A stretch of DNA of 64,000 bases from JAJFUE01 sp039683515. GTDB lineage: Bacteria; Sumerlaeota; Sumerlaeia; MVZB01. Where the stretch lies: the NCBI GenBank assembly GCA_039683515.1, contig JBDKRG010000040.1, forward strand, positions 1 to 64,000. The letters are read 5' to 3'. Positions 1-8,836 of the stretch are shown piece after piece. A program made the position numbers and the translations under genes. Position 1 is the first letter of the stretch; each line of letters begins with the position of its first letter. Under the pieces are notes generated by a model. The model saw only the letters and a list, made by a program, of their open reading frames with translations, was not told the origin of the DNA and made no database searches.

Positions 1-144
1 AGCAGATTAAAGAATGCCGCCGGCCGCTCCATCCGCACGCACACGTCACCGACAGCTACCGGGGGCGAACCGGCAATCTCCGTTTGCCGCTTGACTTAAC
101 TTCTCATGGATGTCACTCGCTCTAAAATGCCCGCTTTAGCGGGC

Positions 145-184
145 TGTCGTTTTAAAAAGGGAGCTTGGCCTTTCCGCCAAGCTC
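145..184 (-). terminator. Intrinsic terminator of the band-7 gene
   Basis: Read on the minus strand, a perfect 9-bp stem (GAGCTTGGC / GCCAAGCTC, 161-184) is followed by CCTTTTTAAAA. It lies about 30 bases past the stop of the minus-strand band-7 gene. A second hairpin (GCCCGC-TTTA-GCGGGC, 129-144) follows. Nothing else is seen in bases 1-212. Confidence 0.6.
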
Positions 185-212
185 CCCAGGGCACTGCTCT
201 CGATCGCCTCGG

Positions 213-2231
213 TTATCCGCGATCGGTTCCCCCGTCTCCGTTTTTCTTCGTCGGCGGGAGCGGCCGTTCCGCGACAGCGACCGGGCTCCCTTTTTCGAGG
301 CTCTTCAAGAACCCCATCAGCGATCCGGCCAGGCCATCCACCGAGCCGCCGCCGCCGGCCACAAGGATCTCCGGCGTGAACCGGACCTTGCTTTCGGCCA
401 GGGCGTTGACGGCGTTGACGAGGGCCGTGACCTGCGGCCCCAGCGCCGCGACCTGGGCTTCATAACCCCTTGCCCTTGCCAGGCCCACCGCCTCGACCTC
501 GGCCCCCTTGGCCGAGCCGGTTTCGCGGATGTAGGTCGCCTCGCCGTCGGCCTCGGCCTTGCGCGCCGTGGCGTTGTTGCTCTTGATCTCGACGCCGACC
601 TTCGAGCGCGCCAGGTCGGTCTGCATGTCGGCCGTGCCGCGGGCGTGCTCGGTCTCGATGCGCTGGTCCTGCGCCTCCCTCTGGCGCTTGTAGGTCTCGA
701 CCTCCTGGTTGGCGATTTCGCGCTCGGTCAGCACCTTGACCATCTCCGGCGGGAACATCACATCCTGGATGTAAACGCCGCGCGTCTCGACGCGATACTG
801 GTCGATCTGCTGGCGGATGTGCGCGAACGCCTCTTCCTGCACGAGCTGGCGCGTCTCGATGAACCGCACCGCCGGCATCGACTGCATGGTGTTGCGGAAG
901 TGGTTGCCGACGGCCGCCTGCAAGACCTCGTTGACGAGGTTCTGCATCGTCCCGACCATCGAGATCACCCGCGGGGCCTGCGTGTCCGGCACGTGGATCT
1001 GCACCTGCAGGTCGAGCTTGAACACGAAGCCCTCCTTCGACTTGGCGACGATCGACTCCAGCTGCGCGTCGAGCTGGTGCGCCTGCGAGACCGCCGCCGC
1101 CCAATTGAGCGTCAGGATCGCCGTCGGCACGAGTTCGGCCTGGTAGCAGCGCGGGTTGAGCGGGTACTTGCCCGTCCGCAGCGGCTCTTGCCAGATGCCG
1201 CGGTGGCCGGGGCGCACGAGCGAGCCGAACTTGAAATCGGAGCCCGACGTGTCCTGCGTGACCTCGCCCGTGTAGGCCTTGATGACCGCGACCTCGCCTT
1301 GGCGCACGACCAGCATCGGGACGATCTCGACGCGGATCAGGAACGGGTTCAGGGCGTAGGCGCCGTAGAGCAGCGGGTCGTGCTGCAGGCCGATCCGCCC
1401 GCCGTTGTCCATGAACGCCTGGTAGTCCTGGTAGTTGTTGTGCAGCCCGTTCTTGCTGCCCAGCAGCGTCTCGATCAGCTTCTGGTCGTCGGCGCCCGCC
1501 TTCTCGAGCTTTTCCACGTCGTCATATTCGCCGAGCCGGCTCGCAATGTCGCTGGGCGGGAGCGGCTCGCCCTCGAACGTCGTGATGATGCCGACCATGT
1601 CGACGACCTTGCCGCCCGTCCCCGGCTGCGGCTCGATGCGCACGAGGTCGAGCTGCTCCGGCTTCAGGCCGAAGCACTCGGGCGTCAGGTACTTCTGGTG
1701 CGCGAGCAGGGCCTTGAGCTCGGGCGCGACCGGCAGGCCGTAGATCTTGCGCTTCGTGATGACCAGGAACCCGACCGGGTGGACCGGCTGCAGCGTGCCC
1801 GGAGGCAACACCGGCCGCTGCACGCCCTTCTGGCCGCCGTCGGCGACGAACTTCGCCAGGTCGGTGAACATGCCGAATTCCTTTTGATACACGGCCGACT
1901 TTGCGCCGATCGGAAGCGCCTGCCCGACCTGGGCGATCACGACGCCGATCTCGCCGGCGGGGACCTGCGCCCACGGGAATTTCTGGACTTCATAAACGAT
2001 CCAGAATTTGAAGCGCCAGCCGGGCATCAGCATCTCGGCCTGGTAGCCGGCCTCGCCGCCGAACGCCACCGGGTTGTCGTCCGAGAGCTTCTTGAGCGAG
2101 AAGCGTTTGATCACCAGGCCGACCTCGGTCGGGCCGATGATATGGATCGACGGCAGCACGAGCGCCAGCCCGATGAGGACCGCGCCCAGGATCCACGCGT
2201 AAGCCGGAATCGTAACCAGATACTCAAACAT
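213..2231 (-). CDS. SPFH/band-7 domain membrane protein (flotillin-like)
   Basis: 672-aa protein with one N-terminal membrane helix (about residues 10-30), two stretches resembling prohibitin/band-7 folds (about 30-200 and 300-490), and an Ala/Glu/Arg-rich coiled-coil (about 490-600) of the kind flotillins use to oligomerise. The last ~60 residues are Gly- and Pro-rich. SPFH proteins form ring or cage assemblies at the inner membrane and scaffold membrane microdomains or regulate proteases; which applies here cannot be read from the sequence. At 672 aa it is longer than typical flotillins (about 430-510 aa), and the extra length lies in the duplicated N-terminal half. It is divergent from rlmN and ends at a clear terminator. 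The family assignment is firm and the specific role unknown. Confidence 0.85.
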   Translation of the reverse strand: MFEYLVTIPAYAWILGAVLIGLALVLPSIHIIGPTEVGLVIKRFSLKKLSDDNPVAFGGEAGYQAEMLMPGWRFKFWIVYEVQKFPWAQVPAGEIGVVIAQVGQALPIGAKSAVYQKEFGMFTDLAKFVADGGQKGVQRPVLPPGTLQPVHPVGFLVITKRKIYGLPVAPELKALLAHQKYLTPECFGLKPEQLDLVRIEPQPGTGGKVVDMVGIITTFEGEPLPPSDIASRLGEYDDVEKLEKAGADDQKLIETLLGSKNGLHNNYQDYQAFMDNGGRIGLQHDPLLYGAYALNPFLIRVEIVPMLVVRQGEVAVIKAYTGEVTQDTSGSDFKFGSLVRPGHRGIWQEPLRTGKYPLNPRCYQAELVPTAILTLNWAAAVSQAHQLDAQLESIVAKSKEGFVFKLDLQVQIHVPDTQAPRVISMVGTMQNLVNEVLQAAVGNHFRNTMQSMPAVRFIETRQLVQEEAFAHIRQQIDQYRVETRGVYIQDVMFPPEMVKVLTEREIANQEVETYKRQREAQDQRIETEHARGTADMQTDLARSKVGVEIKSNNATARKAEADGEATYIRETGSAKGAEVEAVGLARARGYEAQVAALGPQVTALVNAVNALAESKVRFTPEILVAGGGGSVDGLAGSLMGFLKSLEKGSPVAVAERPLPPTKKNGDGGTDRG

Positions 2232-2419
2232 GGTGTGTCATCCTTCGTGTGAAATCCCAAAAATGGTTTGCGCGCACAACTTCAACCGACCACATCCAAT
2301 TGGCTTACATGGCCGTTCCTTTCCCGAAGACTCCTCCAGCGGAGCCTCGAAAAATAGCCAAGCCTGTCAGCTTGCCTTTAGTTTTGTTCGATTGTGTGCA
2401 TTGGGTGTTTTGAACCGTC

Positions 2420-2449
2420 TTCCAATTCGACTTCGGGGCGGGGTATAAT
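2420..2449 (+). promoter_or_regulatory. Putative sigma-70 promoter of rlmN
   Basis: A consensus -10 (TATAAT, 2444-2449) lies 18 bp after a weak -35 (TTCCAA, 2420-2425), giving a leader of about 50 bases before the rlmN ATG. The perfect -10 stands out in GC-rich DNA. The weak -35 keeps this tentative. Confidence 0.45.
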
Positions 2450-2505
2450 GGTTTGGTGATTGCGCCGATTTTTGCCGGCGATTGATTCCACGGAGCTTGC
2501 ATCTG

Positions 2506-3573
2506 ATGACCGATCCCACCACCACGGCCGGCCTGCCCGCCCTGCGGGGAATGGACCTTGCCGCGATGAGCGCGCTGCTGGCCGAGGGGGGCTTCCCGGC
2601 CTACCGCGCCCGCCAGCTCTACCAGTGGGTCTACCGCAACGGGGCCGAATCGCTGGACGAGATGGGCAACCTGCCCAAGCCGTTGCGCGCGTTCCTTGCC
2701 GGGCGCGCGCGGATGGGCGGCGTGACGCTCGTGCGCGCCCAGGGTCCGGAGGGCGGCACGCAAAAGCTCCTCATGCGGACCGACGACGGCAAATTCATCG
2801 AGTCGGTCGTGATGCGCGACGAAGGGGCCGGCCGCACGAGCCTGTGCGTGTCGTCGCAGATCGGGTGCGCGGTCGGCTGCGCGTTCTGCCTGACGGGGTT
2901 CGGCGGGTTCCAGCGCAACCTGCGCGCCGACGAGATCGTCGGCCAGGTGCTCAACGTCCGCAAACAAATCCTCGCCCCCGACGAGCCGCTCGCGCACGTG
3001 GTCTTCATGGGGATGGGCGAGCCGATGCTCAACCTGGGCGCCGTGGTCCCCGCCCTCAGGCTCCTGATCGATCCGGACGGGATCGCGCTGTCGCGGCGGC
3101 GCGTCACCGTCTCCACCGCGGGCATCGTCCCCGGCATCCAGAAGTTCGGCGCGGCGAACGTGGGCGTCGGCCTGGCCGTCTCGCTCAACGCGACGACCGA
3201 CGAGACCCGCTCGCGGATCATGCCGATCAACGACACATACCCGCTCGCCGAGCTGCTCAAGGCCGTCGCGCGGTTCCCCATGGAAGCGCGCCGGCGGGTC
3301 ACGATCGAGTACGTTCTTCTCAAGGATATCAACGACTCCCCTGCCGACGCCGAGCGGCTGGTCAAGCTGCTCGCGCGCATCCCGGTCAAGGTCAACCTCA
3401 TCATGTTCAACCCGAACCCGAACCTGCCGTTCCAGCCGGCCACCGGGGAACGGCTTGAGGCGTTCTCCTCCATCCTTTCGCGCGCGAACATGACCGTGAC
3501 CGTCCGCTGGAGCAAGGGGCGCGAGATCGAGGCCGCCTGCGGCCAGCTCGCCGCCCACTACTTCGAAAAGTAG
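2506..3573 (+). CDS. rlmN: Dual-specificity 23S rRNA (A2503)/tRNA (A37) C2-methyltransferase RlmN
   Basis: 355-aa radical-SAM methyltransferase that methylates C2 of adenine in 23S rRNA and some tRNAs. The cluster-binding Cys triad is C121-x3-C125-x2-C128, within SQIGCAVGCAFCLTGFGG. The family motif MGMGEPMLN follows at about residue 170, and the methyl-carrying catalytic Cys near the C-terminus is in EIEAACGQL (C345). Length and motif order are typical. An upstream in-frame TTG (2482) was rejected because the ATG at 2506 has a CGGAG ribosome-binding site at 2491-2495. It is monocistronic, preceded by a probable promoter and followed by a dispersed palindromic repeat. Confidence 0.96.
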   Translation: MTDPTTTAGLPALRGMDLAAMSALLAEGGFPAYRARQLYQWVYRNGAESLDEMGNLPKPLRAFLAGRARMGGVTLVRAQGPEGGTQKLLMRTDDGKFIESVVMRDEGAGRTSLCVSSQIGCAVGCAFCLTGFGGFQRNLRADEIVGQVLNVRKQILAPDEPLAHVVFMGMGEPMLNLGAVVPALRLLIDPDGIALSRRRVTVSTAGIVPGIQKFGAANVGVGLAVSLNATTDETRSRIMPINDTYPLAELLKAVARFPMEARRRVTIEYVLLKDINDSPADAERLVKLLARIPVKVNLIMFNPNPNLPFQPATGERLEAFSSILSRANMTVTVRWSKGREIEAACGQLAAHYFEK

Positions 3574-3600
3574 GCCGGGTTCGCCGAACAGATGGGCGTT

Positions 3601-3812
3601 CGTTTTTGCGCTGAAGGCGCAAGAGATAATAGCCTGGGGCAGAGCGAAGCGACGCCCCAGGTGATGAGCGAGAGTGAATAGAAGCTCTGAAAGAGCGGAA
3701 GAAAGTTTCTTTCGCGCCTTCAGCGCTTCGGTTGAATTTTCTCGACCTGACCTGGGGTTTCGCTTCGCTCCACCCCAGGCTATATTATTTCGCGCTTTCA
3801 GCGCTTCGGAAC
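3601..3812. repeat. Dispersed palindromic intergenic repeat, copy 1
   Basis: A 210-bp block made of nested inverted motifs: GCGCTGAAGGCGC, then CCTGGGGC...GCCCCAGG around an AGCGAAGC core, then the mirror arrangement. It closely matches 23503-23710 and partly 58318-58432. It fills the gap between rlmN and pgeF, and its end was read as coding in the longest pgeF frame, which is why a downstream ATG was chosen for that gene. Confidence 0.8.
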
Positions 3813-3824
3813 GAGCGAACTCAC

Positions 3825-4601
3825 ATGTTTCTCAATGATTGCCAGTTGAGCGATCTTGCCGTTAGCAGTTCCCGCTGGTCCGCCATCCCCGGCCTCATCC
3901 ACGGCATCACGACGCGCTCCGCCCTTCCCTTGCCCGGCAAGGCCGATTTCTTTGATTCGATCGCGCGCGCGCGCGCGGCCGGCGCGTTGCCCGATCTCCT
4001 CGCGCTCGGCGCCGACCAGGTTCATTCGGATCGCCTCGTCCTGGTCGACGAGCCGATCGGCGACAACAACCGGCTCGACGGCTTCCGCTGGGACGACCGG
4101 CTGCGCGCGGGCGAATTCCCGCAGGCCGACGCGCTCGTGACCACCATCCCCGGCGTGCTCCTCATCATCCAGACCGCCGACTGCCTCCCCGTCTTTGCCA
4201 TCGATCCCGCCAGCCGCGTCGCGGGCCTGGCCCACTGCGGCTGGCGCGGCTTGCGCGCGGGCCTGGCCGGCAAACTCGTCGCGCACATGATCGCCGCGGG
4301 CGCCTCGGCCGATAACATCCAGGCGTGGCTCGGCCCCTGCATCCATGCCGGCAATTACGAAGTCAGCCGCGAGCTGGTCGAGGATTTCCGCGCGGCGTTC
4401 CCCGGGGCCCCGGTCGCCGCCGACGAGCGCCACCTGGACCTGCCGGCCGTCGCGAGGCACCAGCTCGAACGGGCCGGCGTCCAAACCCAGGCCATTGCCG
4501 ACAGCGGCCAGTGCACGTTCGCCAACCCCGGCCTCTACCACTCCTACCGCGCCCACGCCGCCCAGGCCGGCCGGATGCTCTCGTTCCTGGGATTCAAGTA
4601 G
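3825..4601 (+). CDS. pgeF: Peptidoglycan editing factor PgeF / YfiH (DUF152) family
   Basis: 258-aa member of the YfiH/YlmD family, described both as a multicopper-like polyphenol oxidase and as a cytoplasmic amidase that corrects mis-incorporated L-Ser in UDP-MurNAc peptide precursors. Conserved metal-site residues are visible: the His in ADQVHSD, the Cys in QTADCLPV and the His-Cys pair in LAHCGWRG. The family block AWLGPCIHAGNYEV follows. An in-frame extension to 3732 falls inside the upstream palindromic repeat, so ATG 3825 is preferred. The stop codon abuts a 9-bp hairpin. Family assignment is secure; the physiological role is taken from the family. Confidence 0.9.
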   Translation: MFLNDCQLSDLAVSSSRWSAIPGLIHGITTRSALPLPGKADFFDSIARARAAGALPDLLALGADQVHSDRLVLVDEPIGDNNRLDGFRWDDRLRAGEFPQADALVTTIPGVLLIIQTADCLPVFAIDPASRVAGLAHCGWRGLRAGLAGKLVAHMIAAGASADNIQAWLGPCIHAGNYEVSRELVEDFRAAFPGAPVAADERHLDLPAVARHQLERAGVQTQAIADSGQCTFANPGLYHSYRAHAAQAGRMLSFLGFK

Positions 4602-4622
4602 GCCGGGTTCGCCGAACCCGGC
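4602..4622. repeat. Short stop-adjacent hairpin (GCCGGGTTC family)
   Basis: GCCGGGTTC and GAACCCGGC form a 9-bp stem with a 3-base loop, starting directly after the pgeF stop codon. Partial copies follow the rlmN stop (3573) and the oxidoreductase stop (52300), with an inverted copy near 52503. It has no T-tract, so it is more likely a repeat than a terminator. Confidence 0.5.
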
Positions 4623-4654
4623 ATCGCGCGTTTGTCAAGCACGGCGGAAAATGC

Positions 4655-4683
4655 ATGACAGTCGGTGAATGTGCGGTTATATA
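4655..4683 (+). promoter_or_regulatory. Putative promoter of the elbB-rhomboid pair
   Basis: ATGACA (4655-4660), a 17-bp spacer and TATATA (4678-4683) form a good sigma-70-like arrangement about 40 bases upstream of the elbB ATG. Confidence 0.45.
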
Positions 4684-4725
4684 TATTCCCGCATTTGCGA
4701 ATGAATTCATGTTGGAGCGGCGGTC

Positions 4726-5394
4726 ATGGTCAGAGCGGCGGTTATTTTGTCGGGTTGCGGCGTCCAGGACGGCACCGAGATCACGGAGGCCGTCAGCGTC
4801 CTGATCGCGCTCGACCGCGCGGGGGCGGAGATCCTCATGTGCGCGCCGGACATGGACCAGAGCGAGGTCGTCGACCACGCGCGCGGCGAAGCCGTCCCGG
4901 GCAAGGTCCGCGGCGTCCTCTCGGAATCGGCCCGCATCGCCCGCGGCAAGATCCAGGACATCAAGTCGATCACGTCGGCCGATTTCGACGCCCTGATTTT
5001 CCCGGGCGGGCTCGGCGCGGCCAAGAACCTGTCCAGCTTCGCCGACGACGGCGCGGGCTGCGTCGTGCACCCGGACGTCGAGCGCGTCATCCTGGAGGCT
5101 TTCGGCGCGCGCAAGCCGATCGCGGCGATCTGCATCGCGCCGGTCCTGCTGGCGCGCGTCATCGGCGGCCGCGGCGCCGTCCCGCTGCTGACGATCGGCA
5201 GCGACGAAGGGGTCGCCGTCGCGATGGAAAAGATGGGCGCCCGGCACCAGAACTGCGCGGCCGGCGACTGCGTCGTCGATGAAGCCAACCGCCTCGTCAG
5301 CACCCCGGCCTACATGCTCGCCTCGGGCCCGGCCGAGGTCTTCGAGGGGGTCGAAAAGACGGTTCAGGCCGTCCTGCGCCTCGCGGCCAATTAA
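4726..5394 (+). CDS. elbB: ElbB/ES1-family glyoxalase-like protein (DJ-1/PfpI superfamily)
   Basis: 222-aa protein of the ElbB family (isoprenoid-biosynthesis-associated, class I glutamine-amidotransferase-like fold; some members have glyoxalase III activity). Signature pieces are LSGCGVQDGTEITEAV at the N-terminus, ALIFPGGLGAAKNL in the middle and the nucleophile-elbow Cys in AAICIAPVLLAR. The family has a Cys nucleophile without the classical triad. Start ATG 4726 has GGAG at 4714-4717. It is followed 11 bases later by the rhomboid gene, so the two are probably co-transcribed from the promoter just upstream. Exact substrate unknown. Confidence 0.9.
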   Translation: MVRAAVILSGCGVQDGTEITEAVSVLIALDRAGAEILMCAPDMDQSEVVDHARGEAVPGKVRGVLSESARIARGKIQDIKSITSADFDALIFPGGLGAAKNLSSFADDGAGCVVHPDVERVILEAFGARKPIAAICIAPVLLARVIGGRGAVPLLTIGSDEGVAVAMEKMGARHQNCAAGDCVVDEANRLVSTPAYMLASGPAEVFEGVEKTVQAVLRLAAN

Positions 5395-5405
5395 GACGTC
5401 CGCGC

Positions 5406-6182
5406 ATGATCCCGATCCGCGACAACATCCCCTCGCGCACCCGGCCGTGGGTCAATTACGCGATCATCATCCTGACGTGCTGGATGTTCTTCCTGCAGCT
5501 CCGCGCCGGCGACCGCGGCCAGGATCCCTTCGCCGAAAGCTACGGCCTCGTGCCGCTTCGGCTCACCCACCCGGGCAAAACCATCCGCATCCCCGAACAG
5601 AAGTTTGACCCGCATCTCGGCGAGATCACGACGCGCTATCACGACATCGAGCCGGCGCCGTTCAACCCGTGGTGGACGCTGCTGACGTGCATCTTCATGC
5701 ACGGCGGCTGGCTCCACCTGATCGGCAACATGTGGTTTCTTTACATTTTCGGCGACAACGTCGAGGACCGGCTCGGCCACGGCCGGTATCTGCTGTTTTA
5801 TCTCGGCTGCGGCGTGGCCGCGTCGCTGGCGCATTTTGTGACGAACCTGGACTCGCCCGTGCCGACGGTCGGCGCCAGCGGCGCGATCGCCGGCGTGATG
5901 GGCGCCTACCTTCTGCTCTACCCGCGCGCCCGCGTCCTGACGATCATCCCGATCATCATCCTGTTCTACACGGTCGTCGTCCCCGCCCCGATCTTCATCG
6001 GCATCTGGTTCGTCTTCCAGATCGTCAACGGACTGAACTCGTTCGGCTCGACGGTAGCCGAAGGCGTCGCCTGGTGGGCCCACATCGGCGGTTTCGTGGC
6101 GGGGATGTTGGCTGTCATTTTTCTAAAAATGACAAAATGGCTAAACCCGCCGCCCCGCGCCGCCATTAACCCAAGATGGTAA
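5406..6182 (+). CDS. Rhomboid-family intramembrane serine protease
   Basis: 258-aa polytopic membrane protein with the rhomboid Ser-His dyad: Ser158 in GASGAIAGV and His226 in WAHIGGF, plus the HGGWLHLIGNMWFLYIFG block (about residues 100-117) that follows the L1 loop. Six hydrophobic segments fit the catalytic core. Rhomboids cleave transmembrane helices of other membrane proteins; the substrate here is unknown. It lies 11 bases after elbB and is convergent with a histidine kinase gene, the gap being filled by a 10-bp tandem repeat. Confidence 0.9.
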   Translation: MIPIRDNIPSRTRPWVNYAIIILTCWMFFLQLRAGDRGQDPFAESYGLVPLRLTHPGKTIRIPEQKFDPHLGEITTRYHDIEPAPFNPWWTLLTCIFMHGGWLHLIGNMWFLYIFGDNVEDRLGHGRYLLFYLGCGVAASLAHFVTNLDSPVPTVGASGAIAGVMGAYLLLYPRARVLTIIPIIILFYTVVVPAPIFIGIWFVFQIVNGLNSFGSTVAEGVAWWAHIGGFVAGMLAVIFLKMTKWLNPPPRAAINPRW

Positions 6183-6191
6183 TGATGCCGT

Positions 6192-6231
6192 GGTCCGTGC
6201 CGGTCCGTGCCCGTCCGTGTCAGTCCGTGCC
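6192..6231. repeat. 10-bp tandem repeat (GGTCCGTGCC), 4 units
   Basis: Four near-identical 10-mers lie between the convergent rhomboid and kinase genes. The last unit runs into the kinase coding sequence and supplies its final codons and stop. The same unit fills 44685-44724. Confidence 0.85.
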
Positions 6232-7596
6232 GGCCCCTTGAATCGGCAGCGCGAACGCGAACGTCGTCCCCACGCCGACGCGGCTCGTGACCCAGATCCG
6301 CCCGCCGTGCGCCTCGACGATCCGTTTCGCGATCGCCAGCCCCAGGCCCGTGCTGCGCTCGCCGGCGGTCGGCTGCGTGCTGGTCTTGCCGAAATCCGAA
6401 AACAGCCCCGGCAGCTCGGCCTGCGGGATCCCCTGCCCCTGGTCGATGACCGAGATCACCACCTCTCGGTCCTGGCCCGCGCACGACAGCGTGATCTCGG
6501 TCTCGGGGTGCGAAAACTTGATCGCGTTGGTGATCAGGTTGCTCAGCACCTGGCCGATCCGGTCCGGGTCGAAACGCGCGGCCGGCGGCGCCGACTCCTC
6601 GTCCAGTTTGATCCGGATGAACTTGGCGCGCGCGAGCAGCTCGTGCGACTCGACCGCCTCGCGCAGGAATTCGCCCAAGCCGACGTCGCTCGGGTTCAGC
6701 TCGATCCGCCCCGATTCGATCATCCCGATGTCGAGCGTCGCGTCGATCAGCTTGGTCATCGCGATGCACTTGGCGTTCATGCGCTCGAGCAGCGCGCGCT
6801 GGTTGGGCGGCACCTCGCCGACGATCCCGTTCAGAAACAGATGCAGGTAGCCGCGGAAAATGCCGAGCGGGCTGCGCAGGTCGTGCGCCGTCATGGCCAC
6901 GAACCGGTTCTTGACCTGGTTCAGGTTGTAGAGCTCTTCATACAGGCGGCTCTTTTCGATGGCGAGCGCGACCTGCCCGGCGATCTGGCGGAACAGCCCC
7001 ACGTGCGCGTCGCGATACGTCCCGGCCGCGGTCGACGAGAAGAACAGGAACCCGATCGGCTTGCCGTTGGCGACGAGCGGGCAGGTCAGGCTCGAGCGGA
7101 TCCCCTCGCTCAGGATCCGGCGCGTCGAGTCGGACTCGGGGTGGGCGGCCAGGTGCGCCTCCAGGTCGTTGATGATGCGCGGCTCGCCGGTCTCGATGAT
7201 CCGCCGCAGGCTGCTCCCCTCGAGCGGCGCCTTGTAGCCGGCCGGCAGCCGCACCTCGTCGTAGCCGGCGCGCGCCCAGCGCGAGTAGACGTTCTCGCCG
7301 CCCTCGTCGAGCAGCGCCAGCCCGATGCGCTGATACGGGATGATCGCGTGGCACGAGTCATAGATGTAGTTGAGCACGTCCTCGAGCATCAGCCCGGCGT
7401 TGATCCGCTCGGTGATGGCCAGCAGCCGGCTCATTTCCGCAAAGCGCGCCTGCATGATCTGGCCCAGGTCGATGAGGATCTGGCCGAGGCCGGCGAGGTC
7501 GTCGCGCGGGTCGAGCGGCAGGTCCAGGTTGAACTCGCCGCGCTTGAGCGCCATCGCCGCCTCGCGGTAGATCGAAATTTGCCGGTCCCGTTCCAT
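6220..7596 (-). CDS. Soluble GAF-domain sensor histidine kinase
   Basis: 458-aa kinase. A short N-terminal helix with no membrane segment is followed by a GAF domain (about residues 60-220). The HisKA phospho-acceptor is His238 (AHDLRSPLG). The HATPase_c domain shows an N-box (NLITNAIKFSH), G1 (DQGQGIP) and G2 (GLGLAIAKRIVEAHGG). GAF domains bind small ligands or chromophores, so a cytoplasmic signal is likely. Start ATG 7596 was chosen because GGGGGAAGC lies just upstream; the open frame runs further but has no better start. No response regulator is adjacent, so the partner is unknown. The last codons (Gly-Thr-Asp-stop) come from the neighbouring tandem repeat. Confidence 0.9.
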   Translation of the reverse strand: MERDRQISIYREAAMALKRGEFNLDLPLDPRDDLAGLGQILIDLGQIMQARFAEMSRLLAITERINAGLMLEDVLNYIYDSCHAIIPYQRIGLALLDEGGENVYSRWARAGYDEVRLPAGYKAPLEGSSLRRIIETGEPRIINDLEAHLAAHPESDSTRRILSEGIRSSLTCPLVANGKPIGFLFFSSTAAGTYRDAHVGLFRQIAGQVALAIEKSRLYEELYNLNQVKNRFVAMTAHDLRSPLGIFRGYLHLFLNGIVGEVPPNQRALLERMNAKCIAMTKLIDATLDIGMIESGRIELNPSDVGLGEFLREAVESHELLARAKFIRIKLDEESAPPAARFDPDRIGQVLSNLITNAIKFSHPETEITLSCAGQDREVVISVIDQGQGIPQAELPGLFSDFGKTSTQPTAGERSTGLGLAIAKRIVEAHGGRIWVTSRVGVGTTFAFALPIQGAGTD

Positions 7597-7820
7597 GCTT
7601 CCCCCGTCGCGCCGAAATATGCGCCCATTATGCCGGGATGCGCCGCGAAAAGCAATCGGTCCCGCCCCCCCCGGCCGTCCCGCCACCCCCGTCTTTCCGG
7701 TTCTTTCACCCGCGCGCAACCGGATTTCATCGCAATTCACTCAGACAATATGTTTATATTGGAGACGTATGCCATAGCCGGCCGGTTCATGCCGGCATCA
7801 TGATTCAAGGAGCATCGAGA

Positions 7821-8504
7821 ATGAAACGGCTGATCCTGACGATGGTGTTGATCCTTGCGCTCGCCCCGCTGGCCGGCGCGCAAACCACCAAAACAACTGC
7901 CCGCACCAAGGAGAAGAAGATGACCGAACAGACGACCGAGACGCTCAAGGCCCGCGACGGCCTGCACCCGCTGGTTGTGATGCAAACCTCCCTCGGCGAC
8001 ATCACGCTCGAACTCGACGCCGAAAAGGCCCCGATCTCGACCCTCAATTTCATCCAGTATGCGAAGGACGGCTACTATAAGGGCCTCATCTTCCACCGCA
8101 TCGACCCCAACTTCATGATCCAGGGCGGCGGCTACTTCCCCGACAACCGCGAGAAGGGCGGCCAGCGCCCCCCGATCAAGAACGAGTGGAATAACGGCCT
8201 CAAGAACGTCCGCGGCACGATCGCCATGGCGCGCACCAACGCCCCCGACTCCGCGACCGCCCAGTTCTTCATCAACGTCGTCGACAACATGTTCCTGAGC
8301 GAGCCGCGCAGCGGCGCCGGCTACGCCGTCTTCGGCAAGGTCGTCAAGGGCCTGGACGTCGTCGAGAAGATCCGCAACGCCCAGACCACCTTCAGCCCGA
8401 TCATGGGCGACAACACGATGCCGGCCACCCCGATCGTCATCAAGGACGTCAAGCTCGTCAGCGACTTCGACCAGGCCGCCGCCGAAAAGAACGTCAAGAA
8501 GTAA
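7821..8504 (+). CDS. Secreted cyclophilin-type peptidyl-prolyl cis-trans isomerase
   Basis: 227-aa protein with a signal peptide (MKRLILTMVLILALAPLAGA, cleavage before Gln21) and a cyclophilin domain (about residues 55-215). Active-site and core motifs are FHRIDPNFMIQGGG, GTIAMARTNAPDSATAQFFINV and YAVFGKVVKGLDVVEKI. It should catalyse proline isomerisation during folding of exported proteins in the periplasm. ATG 7821 follows AAGGAG at 7807-7812; the longer open frame upstream is non-coding. A tandem 164-bp duplication lies downstream. Confidence 0.93.
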   Translation: MKRLILTMVLILALAPLAGAQTTKTTARTKEKKMTEQTTETLKARDGLHPLVVMQTSLGDITLELDAEKAPISTLNFIQYAKDGYYKGLIFHRIDPNFMIQGGGYFPDNREKGGQRPPIKNEWNNGLKNVRGTIAMARTNAPDSATAQFFINVVDNMFLSEPRSGAGYAVFGKVVKGLDVVEKIRNAQTTFSPIMGDNTMPATPIVIKDVKLVSDFDQAAAEKNVKK

Positions 8505-8511
8505 GTTTGCA

Positions 8512-8831
8512 GTCCCGCCTTCAGGCGGAAACAAGCATCGTGGGTTGGTTCGTCACCCGTTCGACGAACCAACCCCCTCACGCCGATAAATGTATTGATT
8601 TAGAATTTTAAAATTTCTCCTTTGAATTTGTTTCGGATTTAGAAATTCTGACTGATTCGGATTTTCTTTCGTTATGTCCCGCCTTCAGGCGGAAACAAGC
8701 ATCGTGGGTTGGTTCGTCATCCGTTCGACGAACCAACCCACCTCACTCCGATGGATTGATTTTGGATTTTTAAAAATTTCTCCTTTGAATTTGTTTCGGA
8801 TTTAGAAATTCTGACTGATTCGGATTTTCTT
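8512..8831. repeat. Tandem 164-bp duplication with hairpins
   Basis: Two head-to-tail copies (from 8512 and from 8676) fill the 332-base gap between the isomerase and pdxA. Each carries a short CCGCCTTCAGGCGG hairpin, then GGTTGGTTCGTC and GACGAACCAACC (12-bp stem), then an AT-rich tail ending GATTCGGATTTTCTT. The second copy ends 5 bases before the pdxA ATG, so that gene has no purine-rich ribosome-binding site. Confidence 0.85.
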
Positions 8832-8836
8832 AATTA

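Noticed and set aside
165..2252. 695-aa plus-strand frame opposite the band-7 gene
   Set aside because: Arg/Leu/Asp-rich shadow typical of the antisense of a high-GC gene; the minus frame has a clear SPFH protein, ribosome-binding context and terminator.
3732..3824. N-terminal extension of pgeF
   Set aside because: The extension is encoded by the dispersed palindromic repeat; ATG 3825 starts the conserved family region.
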